13,400 bases of DNA. Origin: Chloroflexota bacterium. GTDB lineage: Bacteria > Chloroflexota > Limnocylindria > QHBO01. The number at the start of each line of letters is the position of its first letter. Position 1 is the first letter of the stretch. The stretch spans positions 1 to 13,400 of the forward strand of contig JAPSGM010000024.1 in NCBI GenBank assembly GCA_031177555.1, given 5' to 3'. The notes beneath the pieces were generated by a model, which saw only the letters and a list, made by a program, of their open reading frames with translations, was not told the origin of the DNA and did not search any database. The translations under genes and the position numbers were made by a program. Shown piece after piece: positions 1-6,920 of this stretch.

Positions 1-479
1 TGTCGGCCCTCGCCGAGGACCTGGCCGAGGATCGCCGCGGCCTGCGCCTGCAGCGCATGGGCGACGAGTGGCAGCTGGTGACGGCCCCGGAGGTCGGTGC
101 GCGGCTGGCGGCCTATGCCGCGCGAGACGAGGCTCGCCTCAGCCCGGCGGCGCTCGAGGCGCTGGCGGTCGTGGCCTATAAGCAGCCCTGCACCCGGGGC
201 GACGTCGAGCGCGTACGCGGCGTCGACTCGGACTACGTGATCCGCTCGCTGCTGCACCGGCGCCTCATCGCCGAGATCGGGCGCCGCGACACGCCCGGCC
301 GGCCGGCCCTGTTCGCCACGACCTTCACCTTCCTGGAACGCTTCGGGCTCACCTCTCTCGATGATCTGCCGCCGCTCTCCTCGGACGCCGCCGCGGCGAC
401 GGCGCTGGCGACCATGGCCGACGGCGGCGCCCCGCAAGCGACCCCGGTCGAGCGCGAGACCCCGCCGGATGCCGGCTGA
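1..479 (+). CDS. scpB: Segregation and condensation protein B, 5' end outside the window
   Basis: ScpB is the winged-helix kleisin-associated subunit of the SMC-ScpA-ScpB condensin, acting on the nucleoid in chromosome segregation. The reading frame is already open at base 3 and runs to TGA at 477-479, giving 158 visible residues. The family is usually about 180-200 residues, so only a short N-terminal part is missing. Typical ScpB stretches are visible: LSPAALEALAVVAYKQP, then a GVDSDYVIRSLL-type winged-helix segment and a GRPALFATTFTFLERFGL segment near the C-terminus. The internal ATG at 57 is not the start, because the coding match continues upstream of it. The Ala/Pro-rich tail after about base 385 is unconserved. 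The stop overlaps the start of the next gene by 11 nt, so the two are probably cotranscribed and translationally coupled. scpA would be expected just upstream, outside the window. Confidence 0.93.
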   Translation, partial: SALAEDLAEDRRGLRLQRMGDEWQLVTAPEVGARLAAYAARDEARLSPAALEALAVVAYKQPCTRGDVERVRGVDSDYVIRSLLHRRLIAEIGRRDTPGRPALFATTFTFLERFGLTSLDDLPPLSSDAAAATALATMADGGAPQATPVERETPPDAG

Positions 480-1956
480 GCGGCTGCAGAAGCTGCTCGC
501 CCAGGCCGGGGTCGCCTCGCGCCGCGGAGCGGAGCAGCTCATTGCGGCCGGTCGCGTGGCGGTCAACGGCGAGACCGCCCACCTCGGGCAGTCGGCCGAT
601 CCGGAGACGGACCGCATCACCCTGGACGGCCGGCCCATCGGTCCCGCCGAGCGGCGCCTGCACTACGCCGTGCACAAGCCCGCCGGCTTCGTCTCGTCCT
701 CCCGCGACGAGCGCGGCCGCCGCTCGGTCGTGCGCCTGCTGCGCGGCGCGCCGGAAGCCGCCGGCACCCGGCTCTGGCCGGCGGGCCGGCTGGACGTCGA
801 CTCCGAGGGCCTCCTGGTCCTGACCAACGACGGCGCGTGGGCCAACCGCTTCCTGCACCCGCGCCACGGCGTCGTGCGCGAGTACGCCGTGCTCGTCGAT
901 CGTGCCCCGCTGCCGGACGAGCTCGTGACGCTGCTCGACGGCGTGGAGCTCAGCGACGGCCCGGCCCGGCTGCTGTTCGTCCGCGAGGAGCCGCCCCCTG
1001 CGGAGGTCGAGCGGCGGGAGGAGGAGCGCGGCGCCTGGCTGCGGCTGCGCGTCGGCGAGGGGCGGAAGCGCGAGGTGCGGCGCATCCTCGCCACGGTTGG
1101 CCTCCGCGCGCGCCGGCTGGTTCGCACCCGATTCGGCTCGCTCGGCCTGGACGGTCTGCGGCCAGGGAGGTGGCGGTCGCTGGCGGCCGACGAGGTCGCG
1201 GCGCTGAGCCGCCCCGCCGCGGACACGACGCGAGGCGCAACGACCGGGGCGCGGCCTCGCCCCAGGCGAATCAGCGTGGCGATCGACGGTCCGTCGGGAT
1301 CGGGCAAGAGCACCGTCGGTCACGCGCTGGCGCTGCGCATCGGCGCCAACTTCGTCGACACCGGGCTGATGTACCGGGCGCTGACCCTGGCCGCGCTGGA
1401 GCGAAACGTGGACGTGGACGATGGCCGGGCGCTCGGCCGCCTCGCGGCGGAGGCCCGTATCGAGGTGCGGCGGCCACGACCCGACGAGACCGACCGGCGC
1501 GAGACGGTCCTGCTCGACGGGGTGGACGTCACGCTCTCGGCGCGAACGCCGCGGGTCGACCGGGCGGTCAGCGCGGTGAGCCGCCACGCATCGGTCCGGG
1601 AGGCGATGCTCGGGGTCCAGCGTGCGGTGGCGCGCGAAGACGACACGGTCATGGTCGGCCGCGACATCGGCACCGTGGTGCTGCCGCGGGCGACCCTCAA
1701 GGTCTTCCTGGTGGCGACCGCCGAGGTGCGGGCCGCGCGACGGGCGGCCGAGATGGGCCGCCCGGACCGCCTGGATCGGTACCTGGCCGAGATCCAGGAG
1801 CGCGACGCCGCCGACTCCGGGCGGGCGGTCGCGCCGCTGCGGCAGGCGGAGGGTGCCCTCGTACTCGACACCGGGCAGCTGAGCGTCGAGGCCTGCGTGG
1901 ACACCATCGTCGCGCGCCTTCCGGCGCCGGCAACGGACGCATCGGCCGATGCGTGA
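469..1956 (+). CDS. rluB-cmk: Fused 23S rRNA pseudouridine synthase (RluB/RsuA family) and cytidylate kinase
   Basis: One uninterrupted 495-residue frame carries two complete enzymes. Residues 1-60 form an S4 RNA-binding domain (ERLQKLLAQAGVASRRGAEQL). Residues 62-250 form the pseudouridine synthase core: HKPAGFVSS, then GRLDVDSEGLLVLTNDG, in which D109 aligns with the family's catalytic Asp, then GEGRKREVRRILATVG. A short Arg/Thr/Pro-rich linker follows. Residues 266-495 form cytidylate kinase, with P-loop GPSGSGKST at 274-282, DTGLMYRALT, the GRDIGTVVLP segment and a DAADSGR lid motif. This half should phosphorylate CMP/dCMP, and its roughly 230 residues match a free-standing Cmk. I chose ATG 469 because it opens directly on the S4 domain; the frame extends upstream but there overlaps scpB coding sequence. 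Its stop overlaps plsC by 8 nt. Both active sites look intact. Which 23S position is modified cannot be read from sequence. Confidence 0.9.
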   Translation: MPAERLQKLLAQAGVASRRGAEQLIAAGRVAVNGETAHLGQSADPETDRITLDGRPIGPAERRLHYAVHKPAGFVSSSRDERGRRSVVRLLRGAPEAAGTRLWPAGRLDVDSEGLLVLTNDGAWANRFLHPRHGVVREYAVLVDRAPLPDELVTLLDGVELSDGPARLLFVREEPPPAEVERREEERGAWLRLRVGEGRKREVRRILATVGLRARRLVRTRFGSLGLDGLRPGRWRSLAADEVAALSRPAADTTRGATTGARPRPRRISVAIDGPSGSGKSTVGHALALRIGANFVDTGLMYRALTLAALERNVDVDDGRALGRLAAEARIEVRRPRPDETDRRETVLLDGVDVTLSARTPRVDRAVSAVSRHASVREAMLGVQRAVAREDDTVMVGRDIGTVVLPRATLKVFLVATAEVRAARRAAEMGRPDRLDRYLAEIQERDAADSGRAVAPLRQAEGALVLDTGQLSVEACVDTIVARLPAPATDASADA

Positions 1957-2608
1957 GCTGCCCACCTGGTTCTTCCATCCCGGGGCGGCCATCACCGGCT
2001 GGCTGCTGTGGCTGCTCGGGCCGGGAACAGTGATCGGCCTGGAGAACGTCCCGCGCACTGGCTCCGTCCTGGTGGTGGCGAACCACAGCTCGAACCTCGA
2101 CCCGCCGTTCCTTGGCTTCGCGGTTGGGCACCGCGCCGGACGGGTGGTGCACTTCATGGCCAAGAACGAGCTGCGCGGCTGGCCCGTCATCGGCTGGTTG
2201 GCGCGCAGCTCCGGGGCCATCTTCGTGCGTCGCGGGGAGGGCGATCGGGCGGCGCAGCGCATGGCCGTGGCGGTGCTGACCGGCGGCCGCCCGTTGGCCG
2301 TCTTCCCGGAGGGCACCCGCAGCCGTGATGGGCAGCTGAAGGAGGGTCGGGCCGGGGCCGCCCTGCTGGCGATGCGCGGCGGCGCTCGCATCCTCCCGGT
2401 AGGGATCGCCGGGACGCAGCGCATCTTCCAGGGGGGACGCCGCCTGCCGCGTCGCAGCCGGGTGACGATCCGCATCGGGGAGCCCTTCGCGCTGCCGACC
2501 GCGGACGCCCTGGACCGCGGGGTCCTTCGCGAGGGGACTGAGCGCATCATGCGCGAGATCGCGGCCCTGCTGCCCGAGGAGCAGCGCGGCCGCTGGGGCG
2601 GCTCCTGA
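1949..2608 (+). CDS. plsC: 1-acyl-sn-glycerol-3-phosphate acyltransferase
   Basis: This membrane-associated acyltransferase of the LPLAT/AGPAT family transfers an acyl chain to lysophosphatidic acid, giving phosphatidic acid for phospholipid synthesis. The 219-residue length is normal for bacterial PlsC. The catalytic NHxxxxD motif is present as NHSSNLD (N45, H46, D51). The FPEGTRSR substrate-binding block lies at 119-126, after FVRRGEGD. A hydrophobic N-terminal segment (residues 14-24, ITGWLLWLLG) may dip into the membrane. ATG 1949 overlaps the preceding TGA by 8 nt and has no clear Shine-Dalgarno sequence, which fits translational coupling within the operon. Acyl-chain specificity and acyl donor are not inferable. 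Confidence 0.9.
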   Translation: MRELPTWFFHPGAAITGWLLWLLGPGTVIGLENVPRTGSVLVVANHSSNLDPPFLGFAVGHRAGRVVHFMAKNELRGWPVIGWLARSSGAIFVRRGEGDRAAQRMAVAVLTGGRPLAVFPEGTRSRDGQLKEGRAGAALLAMRGGARILPVGIAGTQRIFQGGRRLPRRSRVTIRIGEPFALPTADALDRGVLREGTERIMREIAALLPEEQRGRWGGS

Positions 2609-2627
2609 GCGCTCGGGCCGTGCCCGA

Positions 2628-2633
2628 TAGAAT
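2628..2633 (+). promoter_or_regulatory. Candidate -10 box for a leaderless ispH transcript
   Basis: TAGAAT stands out in very GC-rich surroundings and ends 7 nt before GTG 2641. This is the spacing expected when transcription starts at the start codon. A -35 element at 17 nt spacing would be CTGAGC, which is weak. The box would give ispH transcription independent of the upstream operon. It rests on sequence resemblance only. Confidence 0.45.
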
Positions 2634-2640
2634 GGAATTC

Positions 2641-3534
2641 GTGACCACTGCAGCTCCGATCCGACCGGACGTTCGAATCGCGGAGCGCGCCGGCTTCTGC
2701 TACGGCGTGCGCCTGGCGATCGACAAGGCGAAGCACGCGCGTGACGAGGGCAAGCCGGTCACCACGCTCGGCCAGCTCGTCCACAACCCCGGCATCAAGG
2801 CCGATCTCGCCGAACGCGGCATCGCCACCGCCGACCTGGCCGACCAGATGGAGGGCGGCACGGTCGTCGTCCGTGCCCACGGCGTGCCGCGCACCGAGAT
2901 GGACAAACTGCGCGCCAGGGCCTCCGGCACGGGCGAGCTGGAGGTCATCGACGCCACGTGCACCTGGGTGCTCCAGTCGCAGAAGGCCGCCCGCGAGCTG
3001 GACGAGGCCGGCTACACCGTGTGCATCATCGGTCACGAGGACCACCCGGAGGTCAAGGGCGTGCGCTCCTATGCCGGCGAGAAGCACGTGGTGGTCGACG
3101 ACATGGACCGATCCACTTGGGAGCGCGTGCCGCGCACCAAGAAGCTGGGCGTGCTGTCGCAGTCGACGATCCTGCCCCACAAGCTGGAGGAGTTCGCCGC
3201 CTTCTGCCTGCGCCGATGCCACGACCTGCGCGTGGTCAACACCGTGTGCCCAGTTACCCTGACCCGCCAGGACGACTCCGTGCGTCTGGCGGCCGAGGTC
3301 GACGCCATGGTGGTGGTGGGCGGCAAGAACTCCTCGAACACCAAGGAGCTGGCGGTCAAGTGCCGCGACGTGTGCCCGGACACGGTCCACGTGGCCGACG
3401 CCGACGAGCTCGCCGCGGAGTGGGGCGCCTGGCTGCGCGACAAGCCTCGCATCGGCATCACCGGCGGCACCTCGACGCCGGAGGTCGACCTCGAGGAGGT
3501 CCGCGACCGCATCTACGCCCTGGCCGCCGCCTGA
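2641..3534 (+). CDS. ispH: 4-hydroxy-3-methylbut-2-enyl diphosphate reductase
   Basis: IspH (LytB) is the cytosolic iron-sulfur enzyme that reduces HMBPP to IPP and DMAPP in the last step of the MEP pathway. From GTG 2641 the protein has 297 residues. The three cluster-ligating cysteines are C20 (GFCYGV), C107 (DATCTWV) and C203 (NTVCPVT, followed by RQ). The substrate-binding histidines appear in RAHGV (H80) and GHEDHPEVKG (H132, H135), with the proton-relay Glu in HPEV (E137). GGKNSSNT and GITGGTSTP near the C-terminus are also typical. In-frame starts exist at GTG 2620 and ATG 2632, but they fall upstream of or within a TAGAAT -10-like box, and the family begins close to the first conserved Cys. 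I therefore prefer GTG 2641, with ATG 2632 as the alternative. No strong Shine-Dalgarno sequence precedes any of them. The gap to plsC is 32 nt. Confidence 0.93.
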   Translation: MTTAAPIRPDVRIAERAGFCYGVRLAIDKAKHARDEGKPVTTLGQLVHNPGIKADLAERGIATADLADQMEGGTVVVRAHGVPRTEMDKLRARASGTGELEVIDATCTWVLQSQKAARELDEAGYTVCIIGHEDHPEVKGVRSYAGEKHVVVDDMDRSTWERVPRTKKLGVLSQSTILPHKLEEFAAFCLRRCHDLRVVNTVCPVTLTRQDDSVRLAAEVDAMVVVGGKNSSNTKELAVKCRDVCPDTVHVADADELAAEWGAWLRDKPRIGITGGTSTPEVDLEEVRDRIYALAAA

Positions 3535-3559
3535 CGGCCTCGGCCTGAGGCTGGCCACG

Positions 3560-3578
3560 CGTTGCACCGGGTGCAACG
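3560..3578. repeat. Perfect 8-bp hairpin after ispH
   Basis: CGTTGCAC and GTGCAACG are perfect complements separated by a 3-nt loop (CGG). Flanking GGCC at 3553-3556 and 3579-3582 could extend the stem across a small bulge. It sits 25 nt after the ispH stop, where a terminator or mRNA 3'-end stabiliser would lie, but no T-run follows on either strand. A protein-binding palindrome is the alternative. Confidence 0.55.
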
Positions 3579-3596
3579 GGCCACCAATCTGAGCGA

Positions 3597-3656
3597 GCCG
3601 GATTGCGGCTCGTGAAATAGGTGACCGACGAGCGACGGACCTACCCGCAATCCGGC
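3597..3656. repeat. 12-bp inverted repeat with 36-nt loop
   Basis: GCCGGATTGCGG at 3597-3608 is the exact reverse complement of the 12 bases at 3645-3656. The loop has two mutually exclusive inner pairings: GCTCGT (3608-3613) with ACGAGC (3628-3633), or TAGGT (3618-3622) with ACCTA (3639-3643). The element could be a terminator stem, a small structured RNA or a mobile-repeat remnant. I cannot distinguish these from one copy. Confidence 0.5.
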
Positions 3657-3771
3657 CCCGGGAACGGCCCGCAATTTCATTCGGCGCAATCCTCGGCCAA
3701 TGCCGGGATCTTCCTTGGTAGCTATTTTCCGCGGGTTGCAACTGGCTGCAGCGCCGGCCGGAACGGACGGC

Positions 3772-5031
3772 CTAGCCGGTCATGCCGCCCACCACCTCGC
3801 CCAGCAGGCGCCGCAGCCGCCGCCGCAGCACGCTGTACGAGAGCCGCCGCCGTGCGATCTCGAAGTTGCGGCGCGCGATGCGTCGGTGCCGCTCTGGATG
3901 GGCCACCGCCTCCCGCACCGCGGCGATCGCCTCGTCGGTTATGGCGCCGTCGATCTCGATGAACCGGAAACCCATCGGCGCGATGTCCGAGACGTACACC
4001 GGGTAGCGGTTAACGACCACCGGCTTGCCGTAGAAGATCGCCTCGATCAGCGCGTTGCCGTAGCCCTCGTACAGGCTGGGATAGGTGATCAGGTCGGCGG
4101 CCAGGTAGGCGTCGTGCAGGGTGTGCGCCGGGCCGACGGGCTTGCCCTCCAGGTCCGGCTCGAAGCGGTCGGCGGCGTAGCGCAGGTTGACGCCGGCCTG
4201 CTCGGCCCGTCGCTCGACCTCGAGCAGGTAGTCCAGGCCCTCGTCGCCGGCCGGGGAGGTGATAAGCAGGACCGCGTCGGGGTCTTCGAGGCGGCTGACC
4301 AGGTCGATCGCCAGCTCGATGCCCTTGCGCGGCACGACCCGCGTCGGCTGCACCACCAGCAGGCCGCGCTCGTTCATCCCGAGCTCCATGCGCATGCGGC
4401 GCCGCTGCGCCGGGTGAGGTCGTGGCCGCCGCCGCTCGAAGTCGAACACGTTGGGTACCACCAGCGAGTCGATGCCGCGCCGGCGCCAAAGCTCGCCGGC
4501 CGCCAGCCCGTTGATGCTGGCGTGCCGCACCGTCGGCAGGTCGGGCGGGAAGGCCGCCTCCAGAAGGTCCGGCACGACGCAATGCGCGAAGCGCTCTCGC
4601 TCCCACCAGTAGTCGTGATGGTGCCCGATGGCCGGGATGCCGCTGCGCTCGACGACGCGCCGCAGGGCCAGGCCGAGCGGCAGGTGCATCGGGATGGCCC
4701 AGGCGTTCTCGACGATCAGCGCATCGAGCTCCTGGACGTCGATCCAGTTCTCGATGACCGGGATGAGAAGGTCGGAGAGGCGCTCGATCTCGGCGCGCAC
4801 GGCATCGGCGTCGCTGTCCGGGTCGAAGGCGGCCGCGGTGACGCGGGCGGCCGGGGGCCAAGTGAAGTGCATGGGCGGGACGAGCCGGGCGCTGGCGCGC
4901 AGGGCATCGACCTCGCCGGCGCAGAGCCGGATCTCGTGGCCCATGCGGTCCAGCGCCATCTCCCACTTGGCCGCCTCGAAGGTGACCCCGTCGACGCCGG
5001 CCAGGCGGGTGGCAACGATCCCGATTCGCAT
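3772..5031 (-). CDS. GT4-family glycosyltransferase, possibly mannosylglucosylglycerate synthase-like
   Basis: This 419-residue GT-B glycosyltransferase should transfer a sugar from a nucleotide-sugar donor to a small acceptor in the cytoplasm. The N-terminal Rossmann half opens with MRIGIVATRLAGVDGVTFEA. A distinctive block follows at 105-148 (IVENAWAIPMHLPLGLAL, then GHHHDYWWERERF), which I recall from GT4 proteins annotated around mannosylglucosylglycerate synthesis. The C-terminal half has PTRVVPRKGIEL (229-240) and the GT4 E-x7-E motif as E322 to E330 in SLYEGYGNALIEAI, which contacts the donor. No signal peptide or membrane segment is seen. It is the last gene of the - strand block, 63 nt after the GH125-like gene. 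A TAGCAT box 8 nt before its ATG may give it its own leaderless transcript. GT4 membership is firm. The acceptor and the mannosyl/glucosyl choice are inference. Confidence 0.82.
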   Translation of the reverse strand: MRIGIVATRLAGVDGVTFEAAKWEMALDRMGHEIRLCAGEVDALRASARLVPPMHFTWPPAARVTAAAFDPDSDADAVRAEIERLSDLLIPVIENWIDVQELDALIVENAWAIPMHLPLGLALRRVVERSGIPAIGHHHDYWWERERFAHCVVPDLLEAAFPPDLPTVRHASINGLAAGELWRRRGIDSLVVPNVFDFERRRPRPHPAQRRRMRMELGMNERGLLVVQPTRVVPRKGIELAIDLVSRLEDPDAVLLITSPAGDEGLDYLLEVERRAEQAGVNLRYAADRFEPDLEGKPVGPAHTLHDAYLAADLITYPSLYEGYGNALIEAIFYGKPVVVNRYPVYVSDIAPMGFRFIEIDGAITDEAIAAVREAVAHPERHRRIARRNFEIARRRLSYSVLRRRLRRLLGEVVGGMTG

Positions 5032-5039
5032 GTGTGGGG

Positions 5040-5045
5040 ATGCTA
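5040..5045 (-). promoter_or_regulatory. Candidate -10 box for a leaderless GT4 transcript
   Basis: On the - strand TAGCAT lies 8 nt before ATG 5031, with no Shine-Dalgarno sequence between. This matches the TAnnnT-to-start geometry seen at ispH, the regulator and der in this window. It may let the glycosyltransferase be expressed separately from the transport operon. Confidence 0.4.
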
Positions 5046-5094
5046 CCGATTCGGCGGTGCTGCGAGGCCGCCCCGGCGCGGATCCGGCGGCTGC

Positions 5095-6918
5095 CTAGGC
5101 GCGCAGCCTTCCGTCGAGCTCGCCTCGATCGTCCAGCAGCAGCAGCGCCCCGATGACGGCGCCTGGCCAGGCAAACCAGTGCCGGATGCGGAGGTCCGGA
5201 TCTGGCTCAGCCGAGTAGGCCTCTGGCAGCATGGAGTCCATGAACGCGACCTCGTGAAGCCTGCGCAGCGCTCGGGCACGACGCCCGTCGTCGGCCGTGA
5301 CCCTCCCGACCAGCCAGTCCTGCACGTCCCCCAGCGTCCACGGCCCCGGAGTATGGACCGAGCCCAGCCCGCCCCGCTGGCCGGGATACCAAGCCGCGTT
5401 GGCAGGGGACCAGGCGAACTCTAGGGTGGCGCGCCAGTGCGGATCGCCGGGCTCGCAGAAGCCCCAGAGCGGTGCCAAGGCGATCGGGAGGTCGTTTGCG
5501 TCGTGGTAGGCGACCGTCATGCCCGATGCATCCACCGCGTACGGCCACGTCGCCTCCCGTTCGAAGCGCGCAGTGAATGCGAACCGAGTCCGCTCCGCGA
5601 TTGCCGCGAAGCGATCGGGGGCCAGGGCCAGCGCCCCCGCTTGCGCAAGCTCCGCTAGCCGCCGGGCGGCATACCAGAGCACGATCTGAGACGAGGCGAT
5701 GAAGGGCGCCTCGGCCGGGTCGTCGGCGGCGTTCTCCATGCTCGTCAGCAGCGCAGTCTGTGGGTCCACCTCCTCGAGCGTCATCTGCCAGGTCGCGGCC
5801 ACGGCATCGGTCCAATCGACATCCTCCGGCAGCCTGCCGGTCGCCCGCCAGTAGTCGCACAGCTCCACGGCCGGGTAGAGCTGCTGATCCGCCTGGAAGG
5901 CGAGGTCCTTGCGCCGTCCGCTGGCATCGTGGCTGCGCACCCAGCGCCCACGCGGGCGTTCGCAGCGACGCCAAAGCCAGCGCAGGTGATCGCCCACGAT
6001 TTCGGCGTCGCTCGGCCGGCCGCTCGCCAGCAGGAGTAGTGCCTGGTAGTAGGCGTCCCGGGTCCAGGAGAGCGGCAGGAGACGGTGGTCGGTGAGCAGG
6101 ACGCGCTCGCCGGGTCTCACCTCGAGTGCCGTGCAGCCCCGAACGTAGGCCAGCGCCCGCGCCGCGATGGGGTCCAGGGTAGCCGCCGCGGAAGGCCACC
6201 GCCGGACAGGGGTCACGTCGGCCGGCGCGGTGCCACGTGATCCGAGCGCGGCCAGGTCGAGCGTCACCGAGGCCCTGATCACCCCGGCCGATTCCGCGGC
6301 CAGCGTTGCGATGGCCTCGCTGCCTTTCAAGCGCCACTCCCCGCCGCGCAGCTGCGCATACGCCGCCGCTCCGATCGCTCGCGCAGAAAGCTGGACGGTC
6401 TGCCCGGAGGCGTGCAGGGTCGTCGAAGTCACCAGCGGCTTGGGTGGGTTGGTCTCGGTGATCATCGCCAGGGCAGGGAGGCCGAGTCGGCTGGCGAGAC
6501 GAATGACGGGCGGCTCGCGCTCGGACCAGCCTTGGATCGTCCATCGCAGCTCGACCCGCCCGTCGTCGCAGGCCGCTGCAGTGGCCTCCACGTCAGCGTG
6601 TCGCAGGCGGGCCCGCCATCGAGGGCGGGCCGGGTCGGATGCATCCGGGCGGCCGTCTGCGCATCGTTCGCCCCGCGGTCCCTCCAGCCAGCAGCAGGCG
6701 CCGAGATCGCTGGCCAGCATGGCCCGGTGGCGGCGCGTGGCATCGGGCCGGCCGCGCTGTGCCTCGTCGAACGGCTCGACGCCCGTGAGCTCGACCACGC
6801 CGTGGTGATCCACCACCCGCGTCAGCGAGAGGAGCGCCGGATCGGCGTACCCGAACGAAGCGGCCAGGCGGCCGGTGCCCAGGTCGATCGGCTTCGCATC
6901 CGCCGGGACGCCTTCCAC
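5095..6918 (-). CDS. GH125-like (alpha/alpha)6 glycoside hydrolase, candidate exo-alpha-mannosidase
   Basis: This 607-residue protein has an N-terminal beta-rich part (about 1-240) and a C-terminal (alpha/alpha)6-type catalytic part. The landmarks follow the GH125 (exo-alpha-mannosidase, Mug157-like) order: LSWTRDAYYQ (285-288 = WTRD), FQADQQLYPAVELCDYWRATG (from 341), a DD pair at 399-400 followed by an ASSQIVLW segment, YHDANDLPIALAPLWG (471-486), GLGSVHTP (517-524), LPEAYS (564-569) and IRHWFAWPGAVI (578-589). By alignment from memory, D399/D400 correspond to the acid Asp region and E566 to the base Glu. The usual FRPSDD wording is not conserved. No signal peptide is visible, so it should act on imported oligosaccharide in the cytoplasm. 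I chose GTG 6918, 2 nt after the permease stop. The frame is open to 7344, but that stretch overlaps permease coding sequence and is not protein-like. GH15 or a debranching-type hydrolase is the alternative. Confidence 0.7.
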   Translation of the reverse strand: MEGVPADAKPIDLGTGRLAASFGYADPALLSLTRVVDHHGVVELTGVEPFDEAQRGRPDATRRHRAMLASDLGACCWLEGPRGERCADGRPDASDPARPRWRARLRHADVEATAAACDDGRVELRWTIQGWSEREPPVIRLASRLGLPALAMITETNPPKPLVTSTTLHASGQTVQLSARAIGAAAYAQLRGGEWRLKGSEAIATLAAESAGVIRASVTLDLAALGSRGTAPADVTPVRRWPSAAATLDPIAARALAYVRGCTALEVRPGERVLLTDHRLLPLSWTRDAYYQALLLLASGRPSDAEIVGDHLRWLWRRCERPRGRWVRSHDASGRRKDLAFQADQQLYPAVELCDYWRATGRLPEDVDWTDAVAATWQMTLEEVDPQTALLTSMENAADDPAEAPFIASSQIVLWYAARRLAELAQAGALALAPDRFAAIAERTRFAFTARFEREATWPYAVDASGMTVAYHDANDLPIALAPLWGFCEPGDPHWRATLEFAWSPANAAWYPGQRGGLGSVHTPGPWTLGDVQDWLVGRVTADDGRRARALRRLHEVAFMDSMLPEAYSAEPDPDLRIRHWFAWPGAVIGALLLLDDRGELDGRLRA

Positions 6919-6920
6919 CC

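Larger units (their letters stand above)
3535..3771. other. Convergent intergenic region with inverted repeats, no gene seen
   Basis: This 237-nt space lies between the stops of ispH (+) and the GT4 gene (-). It holds a tight hairpin (3560-3578) and a longer inverted repeat (3597-3656), both listed separately. Neither strand shows a U-tract typical of intrinsic terminators. A frame opening at GTG 3621 runs into the antisense of the GT4 gene and resembles no protein I know. Confidence 0.6.

Noticed and set aside
3597..3656. A tRNA or tRNA-derived attachment site at the island border
   Set aside because: The stem and loop spacing does not form a cloverleaf, no T-loop consensus is visible, and I found no matching repeat near 12153-12211.
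349..3741. A 1130-codon open frame on the - strand opposite rluB-cmk, plsC and ispH
   Set aside because: It is the antisense shadow of well-recognised genes; long antisense frames are expected at this GC content. Its product is low-complexity Arg/His/Gly/Pro-rich and resembles no family.
3621..3962. A possible 113-residue small gene starting at GTG 3621 in the convergent spacer
   Set aside because: It has no ribosome binding site, its start lies inside the loop of an inverted repeat, and its second half is antisense to the GT4 gene with Arg/Ala-rich composition.
3700..5424. A 574-codon open frame on the + strand opposite the GT4 gene
   Set aside because: The - strand frame has clear GT4 motifs over the same bases, and the + strand translation shows no domain.
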